Shown: positions 1 through 7,426 of the stretch, piece by piece
Numbering within the stretch: the stretch's first letter is position 1
Layout of the letters: each line of letters opens with the position of its first letter
NCBI GenBank assembly: GCA_963814645.1
Contig: CAWFDX010000006.1
Span: 34,819 to 98,818 of the forward strand
Length of the DNA stretch: 64,000 nucleotides
Source: RYN-230 sp963814645
Lineage (GTDB): Bacteria; Actinomycetota; Actinomycetes; Streptosporangiales; Streptosporangiaceae
Reading direction: 5' to 3'
Position numbers and translations under genes: made by a program
The notes under the pieces: generated by a model
What the model was told of the DNA's origin: nothing
The model's database searches: none
Seen by the model: only the letters and a program-made list of their open reading frames with translations

Positions 1-801
1 GGCAGGCCAGGCTAGGTAGGCCAGCCAGTGCACGGCCCGCCAGGCGCGCTGACCCAGCCGCCGCCGGGCCAGGCTGGTGACCAGTACCGCGCCGGCCAGG
101 TCCACCGCGAGGGTGCCGAGGCCAATCGCGAGGGTCCGGTACGGGGATGCGAACGGCAGCACGGTGGCCGCCCAGCCGATGGTGACGAACGGATCGAGGA
201 TCGCCGTCACCACGTGCAAGGCCAGCAGGGCGACCGTGAACAGGGACAGGGTGCGGTGCAGTTCGGCCACGGCGAATCGCGGCCAGCGGCCCGGGGCGGA
301 ACTGGTCCGGGTGGCCACCCCGAGCAGCATCACGACGCTGAACAGGATCAGCAAGACCAGCCCGCTGCCCCGGGACAGAAACCAGAGATCCGCGGCGCCC
401 ATCAGTTGTCCCGCCAGGTGACAGAAGCGGCCCGGCCGCCTCCGGTCCCAGCACCCGCCGCCGGCCGCTGAGCCCACGGCCACACCCGATCCGCCGGAGG
501 TGACCATGGGCGCGGACCCGGACGCCGGGTGCGGGCCGGCCGTAGCGGTATGGCCGGCCGCCGCGACCTGGCCATCCGGCGGCGCTTGCGTGGTTTGCGT
601 CGCCGTCGATGCGGCGGGGGGCGTGTGGTGGGCAAAGTAGCCGGCGGCGGCGGCCACGCTCGCGATGAGCGCGGCAGCCGTCCAGTTGGACGCGCGGCGC
701 ACCCGGCGTACGCCGTCGGCGCGCCGGGACGTGGCCGGGTTCTGCTGTTCATGGCCGGGCAGCCGCACCCACCCGGGCCGCTCGTCTGGGTCGTACTCCA
801 T
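1..801 (-). CDS. Ferric-reductase-like transmembrane protein, cut by window edge
   Basis: This frame stays open from an ATG at 801 to the window start, so the 3' end is missing. The part below position 402 reads as a multi-helix membrane domain with helix-borne histidines (LHRTLSLF, ALHVVTAIL), typical of ferric-reductase-like heme b proteins that move electrons across the membrane. The first ~130 residues differ: a charged N-terminus, one hydrophobic segment (about residues 37-55) and an Ala/Pro/Thr-rich linker. A ribosome site (AGGAAGAGA) lies before 801. An in-frame ATG at 402 (MGAADLWFLSRG) is where related proteins usually begin, so this could be two genes whose boundary was lost, or a fusion. 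The two-component pair that follows is divergent and may regulate it. The family call is good; the start is uncertain. Confidence 0.6.
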   Translation of the reverse strand, partial: MEYDPDERPGWVRLPGHEQQNPATSRRADGVRRVRRASNWTAAALIASVAAAAGYFAHHTPPAASTATQTTQAPPDGQVAAAGHTATAGPHPASGSAPMVTSGGSGVAVGSAAGGGCWDRRRPGRFCHLAGQLMGAADLWFLSRGSGLVLLILFSVVMLLGVATRTSSAPGRWPRFAVAELHRTLSLFTVALLALHVVTAILDPFVTIGWAATVLPFASPYRTLAIGLGTLAVDLAGAVLVTSLARRRLGQRAWRAVHWLAYLAWPA

Positions 802-948
802 GGCCTGTCTCTTCCTGTGCCGATCGCGCCGGGCTGTCCGGCGTCTTCAGCATGCGGCGCGGTGGATGAGAGGACCGTGTGCGGATGATGTGAGCGCCTC
901 ATATGTTCTTCAGATCGTTCTCAGATCTCACGTGCATAACCTCGGGTT

Positions 949-1629
949 ATGCGAGTACTCGTGGTCGAGGACGAGGTCCGGATGTCCCGGGTGCTCAAGC
1001 GCGGGCTGGAGGAAGAGGGACACGCGGTCAACCTCGCCGCCGATGGCCCGGATGGTCTGTGGCTGGCCACCGAGAACCCGTATGCGGCGATCGTTCTCGA
1101 CGTGATGCTGCCGGGATTCGACGGCTTCGAGCTGTGCCGCAAGCTCCGCGCCGCGGGGGTGTGGGTACCGGTGCTCATGCTCACCGCGCGGGATGCGGTG
1201 GATGACCGGGTCCGGGGTCTCGACGTAGGCGCCGACGATTACCTGGTCAAACCGTTCAGCCTGCTGGAACTGGCCGCCCGGCTGCGGGCGCTGGCCCGCC
1301 GGGACGACCGGGCGCGGCCAGCCGTGCTGAGCGAGGAAGACCTGAAGCTGGATCCGGCCAGCAAGCGCGCCTGGCGGGGCGGCACGGAACTGCGGCTGTC
1401 CCCGAAGGAGTTCGCGCTGCTCGAACTGTTCCTACGGCACCCCGGTGTGCTGCTCACCCGGTCCCAGATTCTCGACGCCGCCTGGGATTTCGCCTACGAC
1501 GGAAGCTCTAACGTGGTGGATCAGTACGTGACCTACCTGCGCCGGAAGATCGATACGCCGTTCGGCCGCCACGACCTGGAAACCGTCCGCGGGATGGGGT
1601 ACCGGCTCAGGCACCAGGATCGGGGGTGA
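949..1629 (+). CDS. OmpR-family response regulator
   Basis: A 226-residue response regulator. The receiver domain (about 1-115) has acidic residues E7/D8/E9, the phospho-acceptor Asp51 in VLDVMLP, Thr79 and Lys101 in the LVKPF loop. The C-terminal half (about 130-222) is a winged-helix DNA-binding domain with the usual RGMGYR ending. It is encoded 3 nt ahead of the sensor kinase, so the two are surely co-transcribed. It diverges from the ferric-reductase-like gene, a likely target. Length and architecture are normal for the family. The signal sensed is not evident. Confidence 0.95.
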   Translation: MRVLVVEDEVRMSRVLKRGLEEEGHAVNLAADGPDGLWLATENPYAAIVLDVMLPGFDGFELCRKLRAAGVWVPVLMLTARDAVDDRVRGLDVGADDYLVKPFSLLELAARLRALARRDDRARPAVLSEEDLKLDPASKRAWRGGTELRLSPKEFALLELFLRHPGVLLTRSQILDAAWDFAYDGSSNVVDQYVTYLRRKIDTPFGRHDLETVRGMGYRLRHQDRG

Positions 1630-1632
1630 GCC

Positions 1633-2709
1633 GTGCCGATCCGGCTGCGCGTGGCGCTGGTGTTCGTCGCCGCGCTGGCCGTCGCGTTCGCGCTGGGCGC
1701 GTTGCTGTTCTACCACCAGCTATCGGCCTCGCTGCTGAGCACTGCACACACGGATTCACTCGATGAGTCGCGACGCACCCTCGGCGACGTCTCCGACGGG
1801 CTATGGATCGGCGGTGCATCGTTCCTGATCCTGGCCGGGATAGGCGCCTACTGGCTGGCCCGCGCCGCCCTGGCCCCGGTGGAGCGGATGCGGCGGGAAG
1901 CCGCCGCCCTGTCCGGCACAGACACCGAGTCCACCCTCCAGGTACCGCGCACCCACGACGAGATCGCCGCCCTGGCCGTGACCATGAACGACCTGCTGGT
2001 GCGCTCCCGGCACGCGCTGGCCCGGCAGCGCGCCTTCGCCGCGGACGCGAGTCACGAGCTACGCACGCCGTTCGCAGTGCTGGCCGGCGAACTCGAGCTG
2101 GCTAGCAGGCCCGGGCGGAGTAAGGAGGAGCTGGTGGCGGCGGTGGCCATCGCCGGCGAGGAAGTCACCAGGCTCGCGCGGATCACCGAGGACCTGCTGC
2201 TGGTCGCCCGCGGCGACGAGGGCAAGCTCGTTATTTACCCGGAACCTGCTGATATCCGCGCTTTGCTGGCCCAGAGCGCCGAGCGAGCCGGTGTCCGGGC
2301 TGGGACGGCTGGCGTCGCCTGCCGGGTTGATGCGCCCACCGGGCTGGTGGCCGCAGTTGACCGGGGCCGGATCCGGCAGGCTGTCGACAACCTGGTCGAC
2401 AACGCTCTTCGGTTTGCCCCGCGCGGGACTGACATTGTGCTGTCTGCCGACCGGGCTGGAGCCTCGCTGGTAATCGAGGTCCGCGACGGCGGACCTGGCT
2501 TCCCACCGGACTTCCTCCCCCATGCGTTCGAGCGCTTCCGGCGGCCCGACCGGGACCGTGCCCGCAGTGAGGGCGGCGCCGGTCTCGGCCTAGCCATCGT
2601 GCGAGCCATAGCGCTCGCGCACGGCGGCCGGGCGGCCGCCCGCAACCTGCCAGGTGGAGGTGCTGTGGTCAGGCTCGAGATTCCGGGCAGCCGCCCGCCG
2701 CGGACCTAA
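1633..2709 (+). CDS. Sensor histidine kinase (HAMP-HisKA-HATPase)
   Basis: A 358-residue membrane kinase starting at GTG 1633, partner of the upstream regulator. Two hydrophobic segments (about 7-27 and 58-80) enclose an unusually short extracytoplasmic loop of ~30 residues. A HAMP linker follows, then the H-box with His141 in ASHELRTP, the N-box around residues 250-260 (DNLVDNALRF), and G-boxes DGGPGF (285-290) and GAGLGL (315-320). All catalytic motifs are present. The short loop suggests it senses a membrane state or a partner protein, possibly the divergent ferric-reductase-like protein, rather than a large ligand; that is inference. Confidence 0.93.
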   Translation: MPIRLRVALVFVAALAVAFALGALLFYHQLSASLLSTAHTDSLDESRRTLGDVSDGLWIGGASFLILAGIGAYWLARAALAPVERMRREAAALSGTDTESTLQVPRTHDEIAALAVTMNDLLVRSRHALARQRAFAADASHELRTPFAVLAGELELASRPGRSKEELVAAVAIAGEEVTRLARITEDLLLVARGDEGKLVIYPEPADIRALLAQSAERAGVRAGTAGVACRVDAPTGLVAAVDRGRIRQAVDNLVDNALRFAPRGTDIVLSADRAGASLVIEVRDGGPGFPPDFLPHAFERFRRPDRDRARSEGGAGLGLAIVRAIALAHGGRAAARNLPGGGAVVRLEIPGSRPPRT

Positions 2710-2742
2710 TTGGGCCCGCTTCCAGCGGCCCAGGCGCTCCGT

Positions 2743-2844
2743 TCACATCTTGTACATGCGGTAGAAGCGGCGGATGTCATCCTTGCCTGCGAGCAGCGCC
2801 AGGCATGCCGTAGCCGCCAGCGCGGCCCATGCGATGCGCTTCAT
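2743..2844 (-). CDS. 33-residue small protein, DUF6893-like
   Basis: A very short gene starting at the ATG at 2844, preceded by a strong ribosome site (GGGAGG). It encodes a hydrophobic stretch (about residues 4-20) followed by a charged tail, DDIRRFYRMYKM. The pattern of one membrane segment plus D-I-x-R-[FY]-x-x-x-x-x-M matches small actinobacterial proteins annotated as DUF6893, from memory and unchecked. A frameshifted relative with tail QDIVRYLKIKQM lies at 56585-56754 in this window, which supports a real protein family. Function is unknown. A DosR-like palindrome lies 60 nt upstream. Confidence 0.7.
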   Translation of the reverse strand: MKRIAWAALAATACLALLAGKDDIRRFYRMYKM

Positions 2845-2903
2845 TGTCCGGCCTCCCTTCTGGTGTATTTGCCACGGTTGTTTTCCGCCCGGAGATACGG
2901 ATA

Positions 2904-2916
2904 GGGCCAAAGGTCC
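2904..2916. promoter_or_regulatory. DosR-like palindrome (GGGCC AAA GGTCC)
   Basis: A near-perfect 5-3-5 palindrome in the divergent gap between the 33-residue gene (ATG at 2844) and the membrane protein at 3113. It resembles the mycobacterial DosR box and sites found before other stress genes in this window. Regulation is inferred from resemblance only. Confidence 0.35.
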
Positions 2917-3112
2917 ACCCGGCGCGGGTCCCAGGGCCCCGGCTGTCTCCGGCCTATTCACCGGCCAGACCAAGGCCCGTCGCAGCAGTGACTGAAGTCC
3001 CGCCCAGGCCAGGCCACGCGACCCTGCCTGCCGGTGCGGGAAAACGGCAAGCTGTAGATGGCAAAACTGAATGGCCGGGACATTAGCCCCGCCTTAAGAA
3101 GGAGGCACTGCA

Positions 3113-3703
3113 ATGCGCCGCAAGACCTTTGACCTATTGGTCAGCACCGGCGGGCTCGTCCTCGCAGCCGTCCTGCTCGTCGCGGGCGGACTGCTGATGT
3201 GGGGATACTCGTTCGCCAACAGCCAGGTGCACGACCAGCTCGTGGCCCAGAAGATCGTCTTCCCGACCACCAGCAACCCCGAGTTCAAGGCACTGCCCGC
3301 CGCCGACCAGGCGGCCATGGGCGCCTACGCTGGCCAGACCCTGACCACCGGCGCGCAGGCCAAGACCTACGCCGACCACTTCATCGCGGTCCACCTGGCC
3401 GAGATGGGCCACGGCCAGACCTACTCCCAGCTGTCCGCGCAGTCCCTGGCCCAGCCCAAGAACGTCGCGCTGGCCGGCCTGGTGCAGACCGTGTTCCGCG
3501 GCACCACGCTGCGCTCGATGCTGCTGGAGGCCTACGGATTCTGGCAGTTCGGCCAGATCGCCCTGTACGCCGCGATCGCCTCGTTCATCGGGGCGGGCCT
3601 GATCCTCATCCTGTCCATCATCGGCCTGTTCCACGGCCGCCGCGTCACCGCCGAGACCGAGGTGCTCGGCAAGACCGTGCAGACCAGCGCGGTCAACGCC
3701 TGA
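3113..3703 (+). CDS. Two-helix membrane protein of unknown function
   Basis: A 196-residue protein with a strong ribosome site (AAGGAGG). A transmembrane helix at about 8-32 is followed by an extracytoplasmic domain of ~110 residues containing NPEFKAL and a Gln/Ala/Thr-rich stretch, and a second helix at about 148-172. A short cytoplasmic tail ends it. I recognise no catalytic motif. Similar two-helix proteins in actinomycetes are often annotated, misleadingly, as aromatic ring-opening dioxygenase LigA. It sits between the two-component pair and the b-type cytochrome, and is followed by a strong hairpin, so it is probably transcribed alone. Confidence 0.75.
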   Translation: MRRKTFDLLVSTGGLVLAAVLLVAGGLLMWGYSFANSQVHDQLVAQKIVFPTTSNPEFKALPAADQAAMGAYAGQTLTTGAQAKTYADHFIAVHLAEMGHGQTYSQLSAQSLAQPKNVALAGLVQTVFRGTTLRSMLLEAYGFWQFGQIALYAAIASFIGAGLILILSIIGLFHGRRVTAETEVLGKTVQTSAVNA

Positions 3704-3722
3704 CCGCAACCTCACCGTCTCT

Positions 3723-3750
3723 GGCCGGCCGGGCACCAGCCCGGCCGGCC
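3723..3750 (+). terminator. Hairpin after the membrane protein gene
   Basis: An 11-bp perfect inverted repeat (GGCCGGCCGGG / CCCGGCCGGCC) with a 6-nt loop, 19 nt after the stop codon at 3703. It has no clear U-tract, which is common for GC-rich actinobacterial terminators. Confidence 0.6.
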
Positions 3751-3808
3751 GGAGACATTTCCATCTACCGATCCAACACTAGAGCTTAACTAGTCCTTTA
3801 CCAGCTGA

Positions 3809-3820
3809 GGACCAAGGTCA
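3809..3820. promoter_or_regulatory. DosR-like half-palindrome (GGACC AA GGTCA)
   Basis: Located 92 nt before the cytochrome b start. It is similar in sequence to the other candidate boxes but has a 2-nt spacer, so it is weaker evidence. Confidence 0.25.
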
Positions 3821-3911
3821 CTGCCAACCAGTGACTGATATCTCTGCCTGCGGCGCCCGGCACCGGACATCGTTGACCTGTTAATAGTTCTGCGCCCATT
3901 AGGAGACGCTG

Positions 3912-5771
3912 ATGAAACCGCCCGTGGACGTGGCTTCTGGAGTTATTAACCTGGATCAGCCGGGGACGTATCTGCACTGGTCGATCTTTGCTGTCTCGCT
4001 GGCCAACCTGGTGCTTGTCGCGGTGATGGTGGTGATCTTCGGCCTGGCGCTGATCCTGCCGTTCCCTAAGGGCCGCACCTATCCGCCGGCCGCTGAGCCG
4101 CCGGGTCCCGGCGACAGCCGCGCCGACCAGGGCGAGGACGAGGACCGGGACATGTGGACGAACAAGGTCCGCCGGTTCGCCACCCGGATCCTGCCGCCTG
4201 GCAAGCTGCTGCCCGACCGGCAGCCCGCCTACGTGCGGTCCTGGGTGTATGTGTTCGGGGTGGGCAGCCTGGCCGCGTTCGTGGTGGTCTGCGTGTCCGG
4301 TTTCGCGCTGGCGCTGGGTGGCCCGGACTGGTGGCGGTACAACCCGGTTGGTCATTTCTGCAACAGCTTGCACCTGTGGAGCGTCGAGCTGTTCATGGCC
4401 CTGCTGGTCATCCACCTGTGGGGCAAGTTCTGGATGGCGGCCTGGCGCGGCAAGCGGGCCCTGACCTGGATCACCGGCGTGGTCGCCTTCCTCGTCTCAG
4501 TCGTGGAGTGCTTCACCGGGTACCTGTCCCAGCAGAACTTCGACTCGCAGTGGATCTCCACCAGCGGCAAGGACGCGTTCAACGCCGTCGGCATCGGCGC
4601 GATCTGGAACGCGATGAACTTCGGCCAGATGCTGATGTGGCACATCGTGCTGGTGCCCATCGTGCTGACCGCGATCATCGGGGCGCACATCCTGCTGGTC
4701 CGGGTCCGTGGTGTCTCGCATCCGCTGCCAGAAGCCGCCAGGCTCCCCGGCCGGGGCAGCTACCGGCAGCGCCGCCGGGCGGTGGCCGCCTCCGATGCGG
4801 CGCCGTGGCGCGGTGCGACCCGCCGCTACGACATCCTCAAGGAAGGCACCATCGCCGGGGTGATCGTCCTGGCGCTGACGTTCGGCCTGGCCGCCCTGCT
4901 GTCCTCCCCCAACGTCCCCGAGCTGTCCGTGCAGACCTGGGCCCGGGTGGCCCCCGCCGACTTCCTGGCCACCGCGGCCACCGAACTCAACGGCACCAGC
5001 GAGACCGCCACCTACGGCCCGCCGTACAACACCAACGGGACGCCACAGAAAATCCTCTTCGCCCCGGCGAACATCCTCGGCGTGACCCAGCCGATCAACG
5101 CGGCGCACGACTTCGTCCTGACCCCGCTCCAGTCGGCCGCCGTCGGCAACCCGGCGCTGGCCGCCGCGCTGGCCACCTACCGCGCCGCACCCCCGGCCCA
5201 GCAGCTCAAGTGGGCCAACGCCTACGCCAGCGCGGTCACCAAGGTGAAGTTCGCCGGCGGCGCGCCGGTGGTCCCGCCCGCGGCTGACGGACCGGTCCCG
5301 GCCATGCTGGCCAGCGAGCTGACCATGGCCCGCAGCGGCGCCCTGGACGCCGACCTGCTCGCGAAGAACGCCTTCTACGGCACCAACTACACGCTGCCGC
5401 TGCTGTTCATCGAAGACGGCTCCTACTTCGCCAACCAGGCCCAGGCCATGCACCTGGGCGGCGACCAGTGGGGCGTGATGAACGAGACCGGCAGCTACCC
5501 CGGCCAGCCCTGGCTGTGGCTGTACACGCTGTGGTACCAGACCAGCTGGGGCAACTCCCCCAACGCCGACCTGATCGCCATCTATATGACCGGCCTGGCC
5601 ACCATCCTGCTCCTAGCCGTGCCGTTCATCCCCGGCCTGCGCGACATCCCCCGGCTGATCCCGGTGCACCGGCTCATCTGGCGCAGCTGGAAGGAAACAT
5701 CCGCGGACGGGACCGCCCCACCGGCGGGCACATCCGGCCCGGTCGGTACCGCGACGGCCGGCAAACCCTAA
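3912..5771 (+). CDS. b-type cytochrome (cytochrome b N-terminal domain) with extra helix and long C-terminal region
   Basis: A 619-residue membrane protein. Its core (about 100-270) is a cytochrome b four-helix bundle with two heme-ligand histidine pairs: His154/His168 and His244/His259, spaced 14 and 15 residues. An additional N-terminal helix (about 24-50) and an acidic linker come first; Met81 could be an internal start. After the bundle there is a helix near residue 320, then ~200 soluble residues rich in Ala/Pro/Asn, and a final helix near 555-575. No Rieske or c-type cytochrome gene is adjacent, so it is not a standard bc1 operon. It lies 19 nt before the alcohol dehydrogenase gene and is probably co-transcribed, suggesting a quinone-linked redox role. 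The substrate is unknown. Confidence 0.8.
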   Translation: MKPPVDVASGVINLDQPGTYLHWSIFAVSLANLVLVAVMVVIFGLALILPFPKGRTYPPAAEPPGPGDSRADQGEDEDRDMWTNKVRRFATRILPPGKLLPDRQPAYVRSWVYVFGVGSLAAFVVVCVSGFALALGGPDWWRYNPVGHFCNSLHLWSVELFMALLVIHLWGKFWMAAWRGKRALTWITGVVAFLVSVVECFTGYLSQQNFDSQWISTSGKDAFNAVGIGAIWNAMNFGQMLMWHIVLVPIVLTAIIGAHILLVRVRGVSHPLPEAARLPGRGSYRQRRRAVAASDAAPWRGATRRYDILKEGTIAGVIVLALTFGLAALLSSPNVPELSVQTWARVAPADFLATAATELNGTSETATYGPPYNTNGTPQKILFAPANILGVTQPINAAHDFVLTPLQSAAVGNPALAAALATYRAAPPAQQLKWANAYASAVTKVKFAGGAPVVPPAADGPVPAMLASELTMARSGALDADLLAKNAFYGTNYTLPLLFIEDGSYFANQAQAMHLGGDQWGVMNETGSYPGQPWLWLYTLWYQTSWGNSPNADLIAIYMTGLATILLLAVPFIPGLRDIPRLIPVHRLIWRSWKETSADGTAPPAGTSGPVGTATAGKP

Positions 5772-5790
5772 TCCCAAAAGGAGAGGAACC

Positions 5791-6801
5791 ATGCGATCCG
5801 CAGTAGTGCGCCAGTTTGGCGCCCCGCTGATCATCGAAGACCGGCCCATACCCGAGCCCGCCCCGGGCCAGGTGGTGATCCGGATGGAGGCGTCCGGCCT
5901 GTGTCACACCGATATCCACGCGGCCCACGGCGACTGGCCGGTCAAGCCAACTCCGCCGTTCGTGCCCGGCCACGAAGGTGTCGGCATCGTGCACGCGGCC
6001 GGCGCCGGGGTGACCAGCCCGTCGGTAGGCCAGCGGGTAGCGGTCCCCTGGCTGGGTTACGCGTGCGGTACCTGCGAGCATTGCCTGACCGGCTGGGAAA
6101 CCCTCTGCCTCAGGCAGCAGAACACCGGCTATTCGGTGGACGGCTGCTTCGCCGAATATTTCACCGCCGGCGCGGCGTTCGCCGCCCCGGTGCCGGACGG
6201 GATCGACCCGATCGACGCTGCCCCGCTGACCTGCGCGGGCGTCACCACCTATAAGGCCGTCAAAGTGGGCAAGGTGCGCCCGGGCGACCTGGTGGCCATC
6301 TCGGGTATCGGCGGCCTGGGCCATCTGGCCCTGCAATACGCCAAGATCTTCGGCGGTACTGTGGCCGCGATCGACATCACCGACGACAAGCTCGAGCTGG
6401 CCAAGGACCTCGGGGCCGACCTGGTGATCGACGCCCGGACCGACGACCCGGCCAAGATCCTGCAAGCACACGGCGGGGCCAGCGTGGCGGTCGCGCTGGC
6501 GGTGGATGACGTGTCGTTCGCCACCGCGTACGCGGGCCTGCGCCGGGGCGGCCGCCTGGTGCTGGTGGCCCTGCCCGCGGCGGGCACCCTGCGCATCCCG
6601 GTCTTCGACACCGTGCTGAACGGCACCTCGGTGATCGGGTCGATCGTAGGCACCCGGGCGGATCTGGCCACGGTGTTCTCGCTGCACCAGGCGGGCCTCA
6701 CCCGGGTGGTGTCCGGCACCCGCCCACTCGCCGCGGTGAACGAGGCCATCGACGAGGTCCTGCACGGCCAGGCTAAGGCGCGGATCGTGCTGCAGCCCTA
6801 G
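5791..6801 (+). CDS. adhP: Zinc-dependent alcohol dehydrogenase
   Basis: A 336-residue medium-chain dehydrogenase. Catalytic zinc ligands are Cys38 (GLCHTD), His61-Glu62 (GHEGVG) and Cys148. The structural zinc site is Cys92, Cys95, Cys98 and Cys106. The NAD-binding glycine motif is GIGGLG (172-177). The pattern matches AdhP/AdhT-type NAD-dependent primary alcohol dehydrogenases, which interconvert ethanol and acetaldehyde. The start has a good ribosome site (GGAGAGG). It follows the b-type cytochrome closely and ends before a perfect hairpin, so the two form a short operon, likely for fermentative or low-oxygen redox balance (inference). Confidence 0.93.
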   Translation: MRSAVVRQFGAPLIIEDRPIPEPAPGQVVIRMEASGLCHTDIHAAHGDWPVKPTPPFVPGHEGVGIVHAAGAGVTSPSVGQRVAVPWLGYACGTCEHCLTGWETLCLRQQNTGYSVDGCFAEYFTAGAAFAAPVPDGIDPIDAAPLTCAGVTTYKAVKVGKVRPGDLVAISGIGGLGHLALQYAKIFGGTVAAIDITDDKLELAKDLGADLVIDARTDDPAKILQAHGGASVAVALAVDDVSFATAYAGLRRGGRLVLVALPAAGTLRIPVFDTVLNGTSVIGSIVGTRADLATVFSLHQAGLTRVVSGTRPLAAVNEAIDEVLHGQAKARIVLQP

Positions 6802-6811
6802 CCCGCAAGCT

Positions 6812-6849
6812 GACCCCGGCCCGCCATGCGGCGCAGGCGGGCCGGGGTC
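6812..6849. terminator. Perfect 14-bp hairpin between convergent genes
   Basis: GACCCCGGCCCGCC and its exact complement flank a 10-nt loop, between the stop codons of adhP (plus strand) and the universal stress gene (minus strand). It can serve both strands. Confidence 0.8.
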
Positions 6850-6858
6850 CGTGTGTGA

Positions 6859-7296
6859 TTACCCTTCGTGTGGGACCACGACAACAGGGCAATGCGCATA
6901 ATGCACGACCTGGCTACTGACCGAGCCCAACGTCAGGCGGGCGAACCCGCCCGCGCCGCGCGAGCCCAGCACCAGCAGTTCGGCCTCCCGGGACGACTCA
7001 ATGAGCTCGTGGGCCGGGAAACCCGCCACTGCCCGCACCGTCACCGACGGCGGCTGCGGCTGCCCGATTTCGGCCGCGGTCTTTGCGGCCGCTTCCTGCG
7101 CTGCGTTACGGATCTTGTCCACGTCTTCCTGATCGGCGCCCAAGATAATCGGATTGCCTGTCCAGCCGCTGGCCGCGACCGCATGAACTGCCAGCACCGT
7201 CAGCGGGACATGGCGGATCGCAGCCTCCTTCATAGCCCAGGTCAGCGCGCGATGAGCGGAATCGGATCCATCGACGCCTACTACTATTCCAGCCAT
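6859..7296 (-). CDS. Universal stress protein, UspA family
   Basis: A 145-residue single-domain Usp. It has the N-terminal strand VVGVDGS with Asp9, and the ATP-binding signature G-x2-G-x9-G-S, seen as GSRGAGG (111-117) then GSVSS (124-128). It should therefore be an ATP-binding Usp. These proteins help cells survive growth arrest and hypoxia; several are in the mycobacterial DosR regulon. The gene is monocistronic here, with two adjacent DosR-like sites 96-123 nt upstream of its start. Confidence 0.95.
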   Translation of the reverse strand: MAGIVVGVDGSDSAHRALTWAMKEAAIRHVPLTVLAVHAVAASGWTGNPIILGADQEDVDKIRNAAQEAAAKTAAEIGQPQPPSVTVRAVAGFPAHELIESSREAELLVLGSRGAGGFARLTLGSVSSQVVHYAHCPVVVVPHEG

Positions 7297-7391
7297 TTCC
7301 TGCTCCTTCCAGCATCGGGCCCCGCTGACCGGAGCCGCAATTTTCCCAATTCAATGATCACTCTGAGATGGGATTTTCCGCAGGGGCGTTC

Positions 7392-7419
7392 GGGCCGGAA
7401 GTCACCGGCCTTTGGTCCC
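7392..7419 (-). promoter_or_regulatory. Paired DosR-like boxes upstream of usp
   Basis: Two adjacent sites: GGGCCGGAAGTCAC (7392-7405) and, on the minus strand, GGGACCAAAGGCC (7407-7419). The second is the closest match in the window to the mycobacterial DosR box as I remember it. DosR targets often have paired boxes. Binding is inferred. Confidence 0.45.
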
Positions 7420-7426
7420 GATCTGG

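Noticed and set aside
402..902. 166-residue minus-strand frame
   Set aside because: Arg/Pro-rich chance frame; the ferric-reductase-like frame on the same strand has a ribosome site and membrane helices.
4497..5453. Long minus-strand frames opposite the cytochrome b gene and similar ones elsewhere
   Set aside because: Shadow frames of GC-rich coding DNA, rich in Arg/Gly/His and without ribosome sites.
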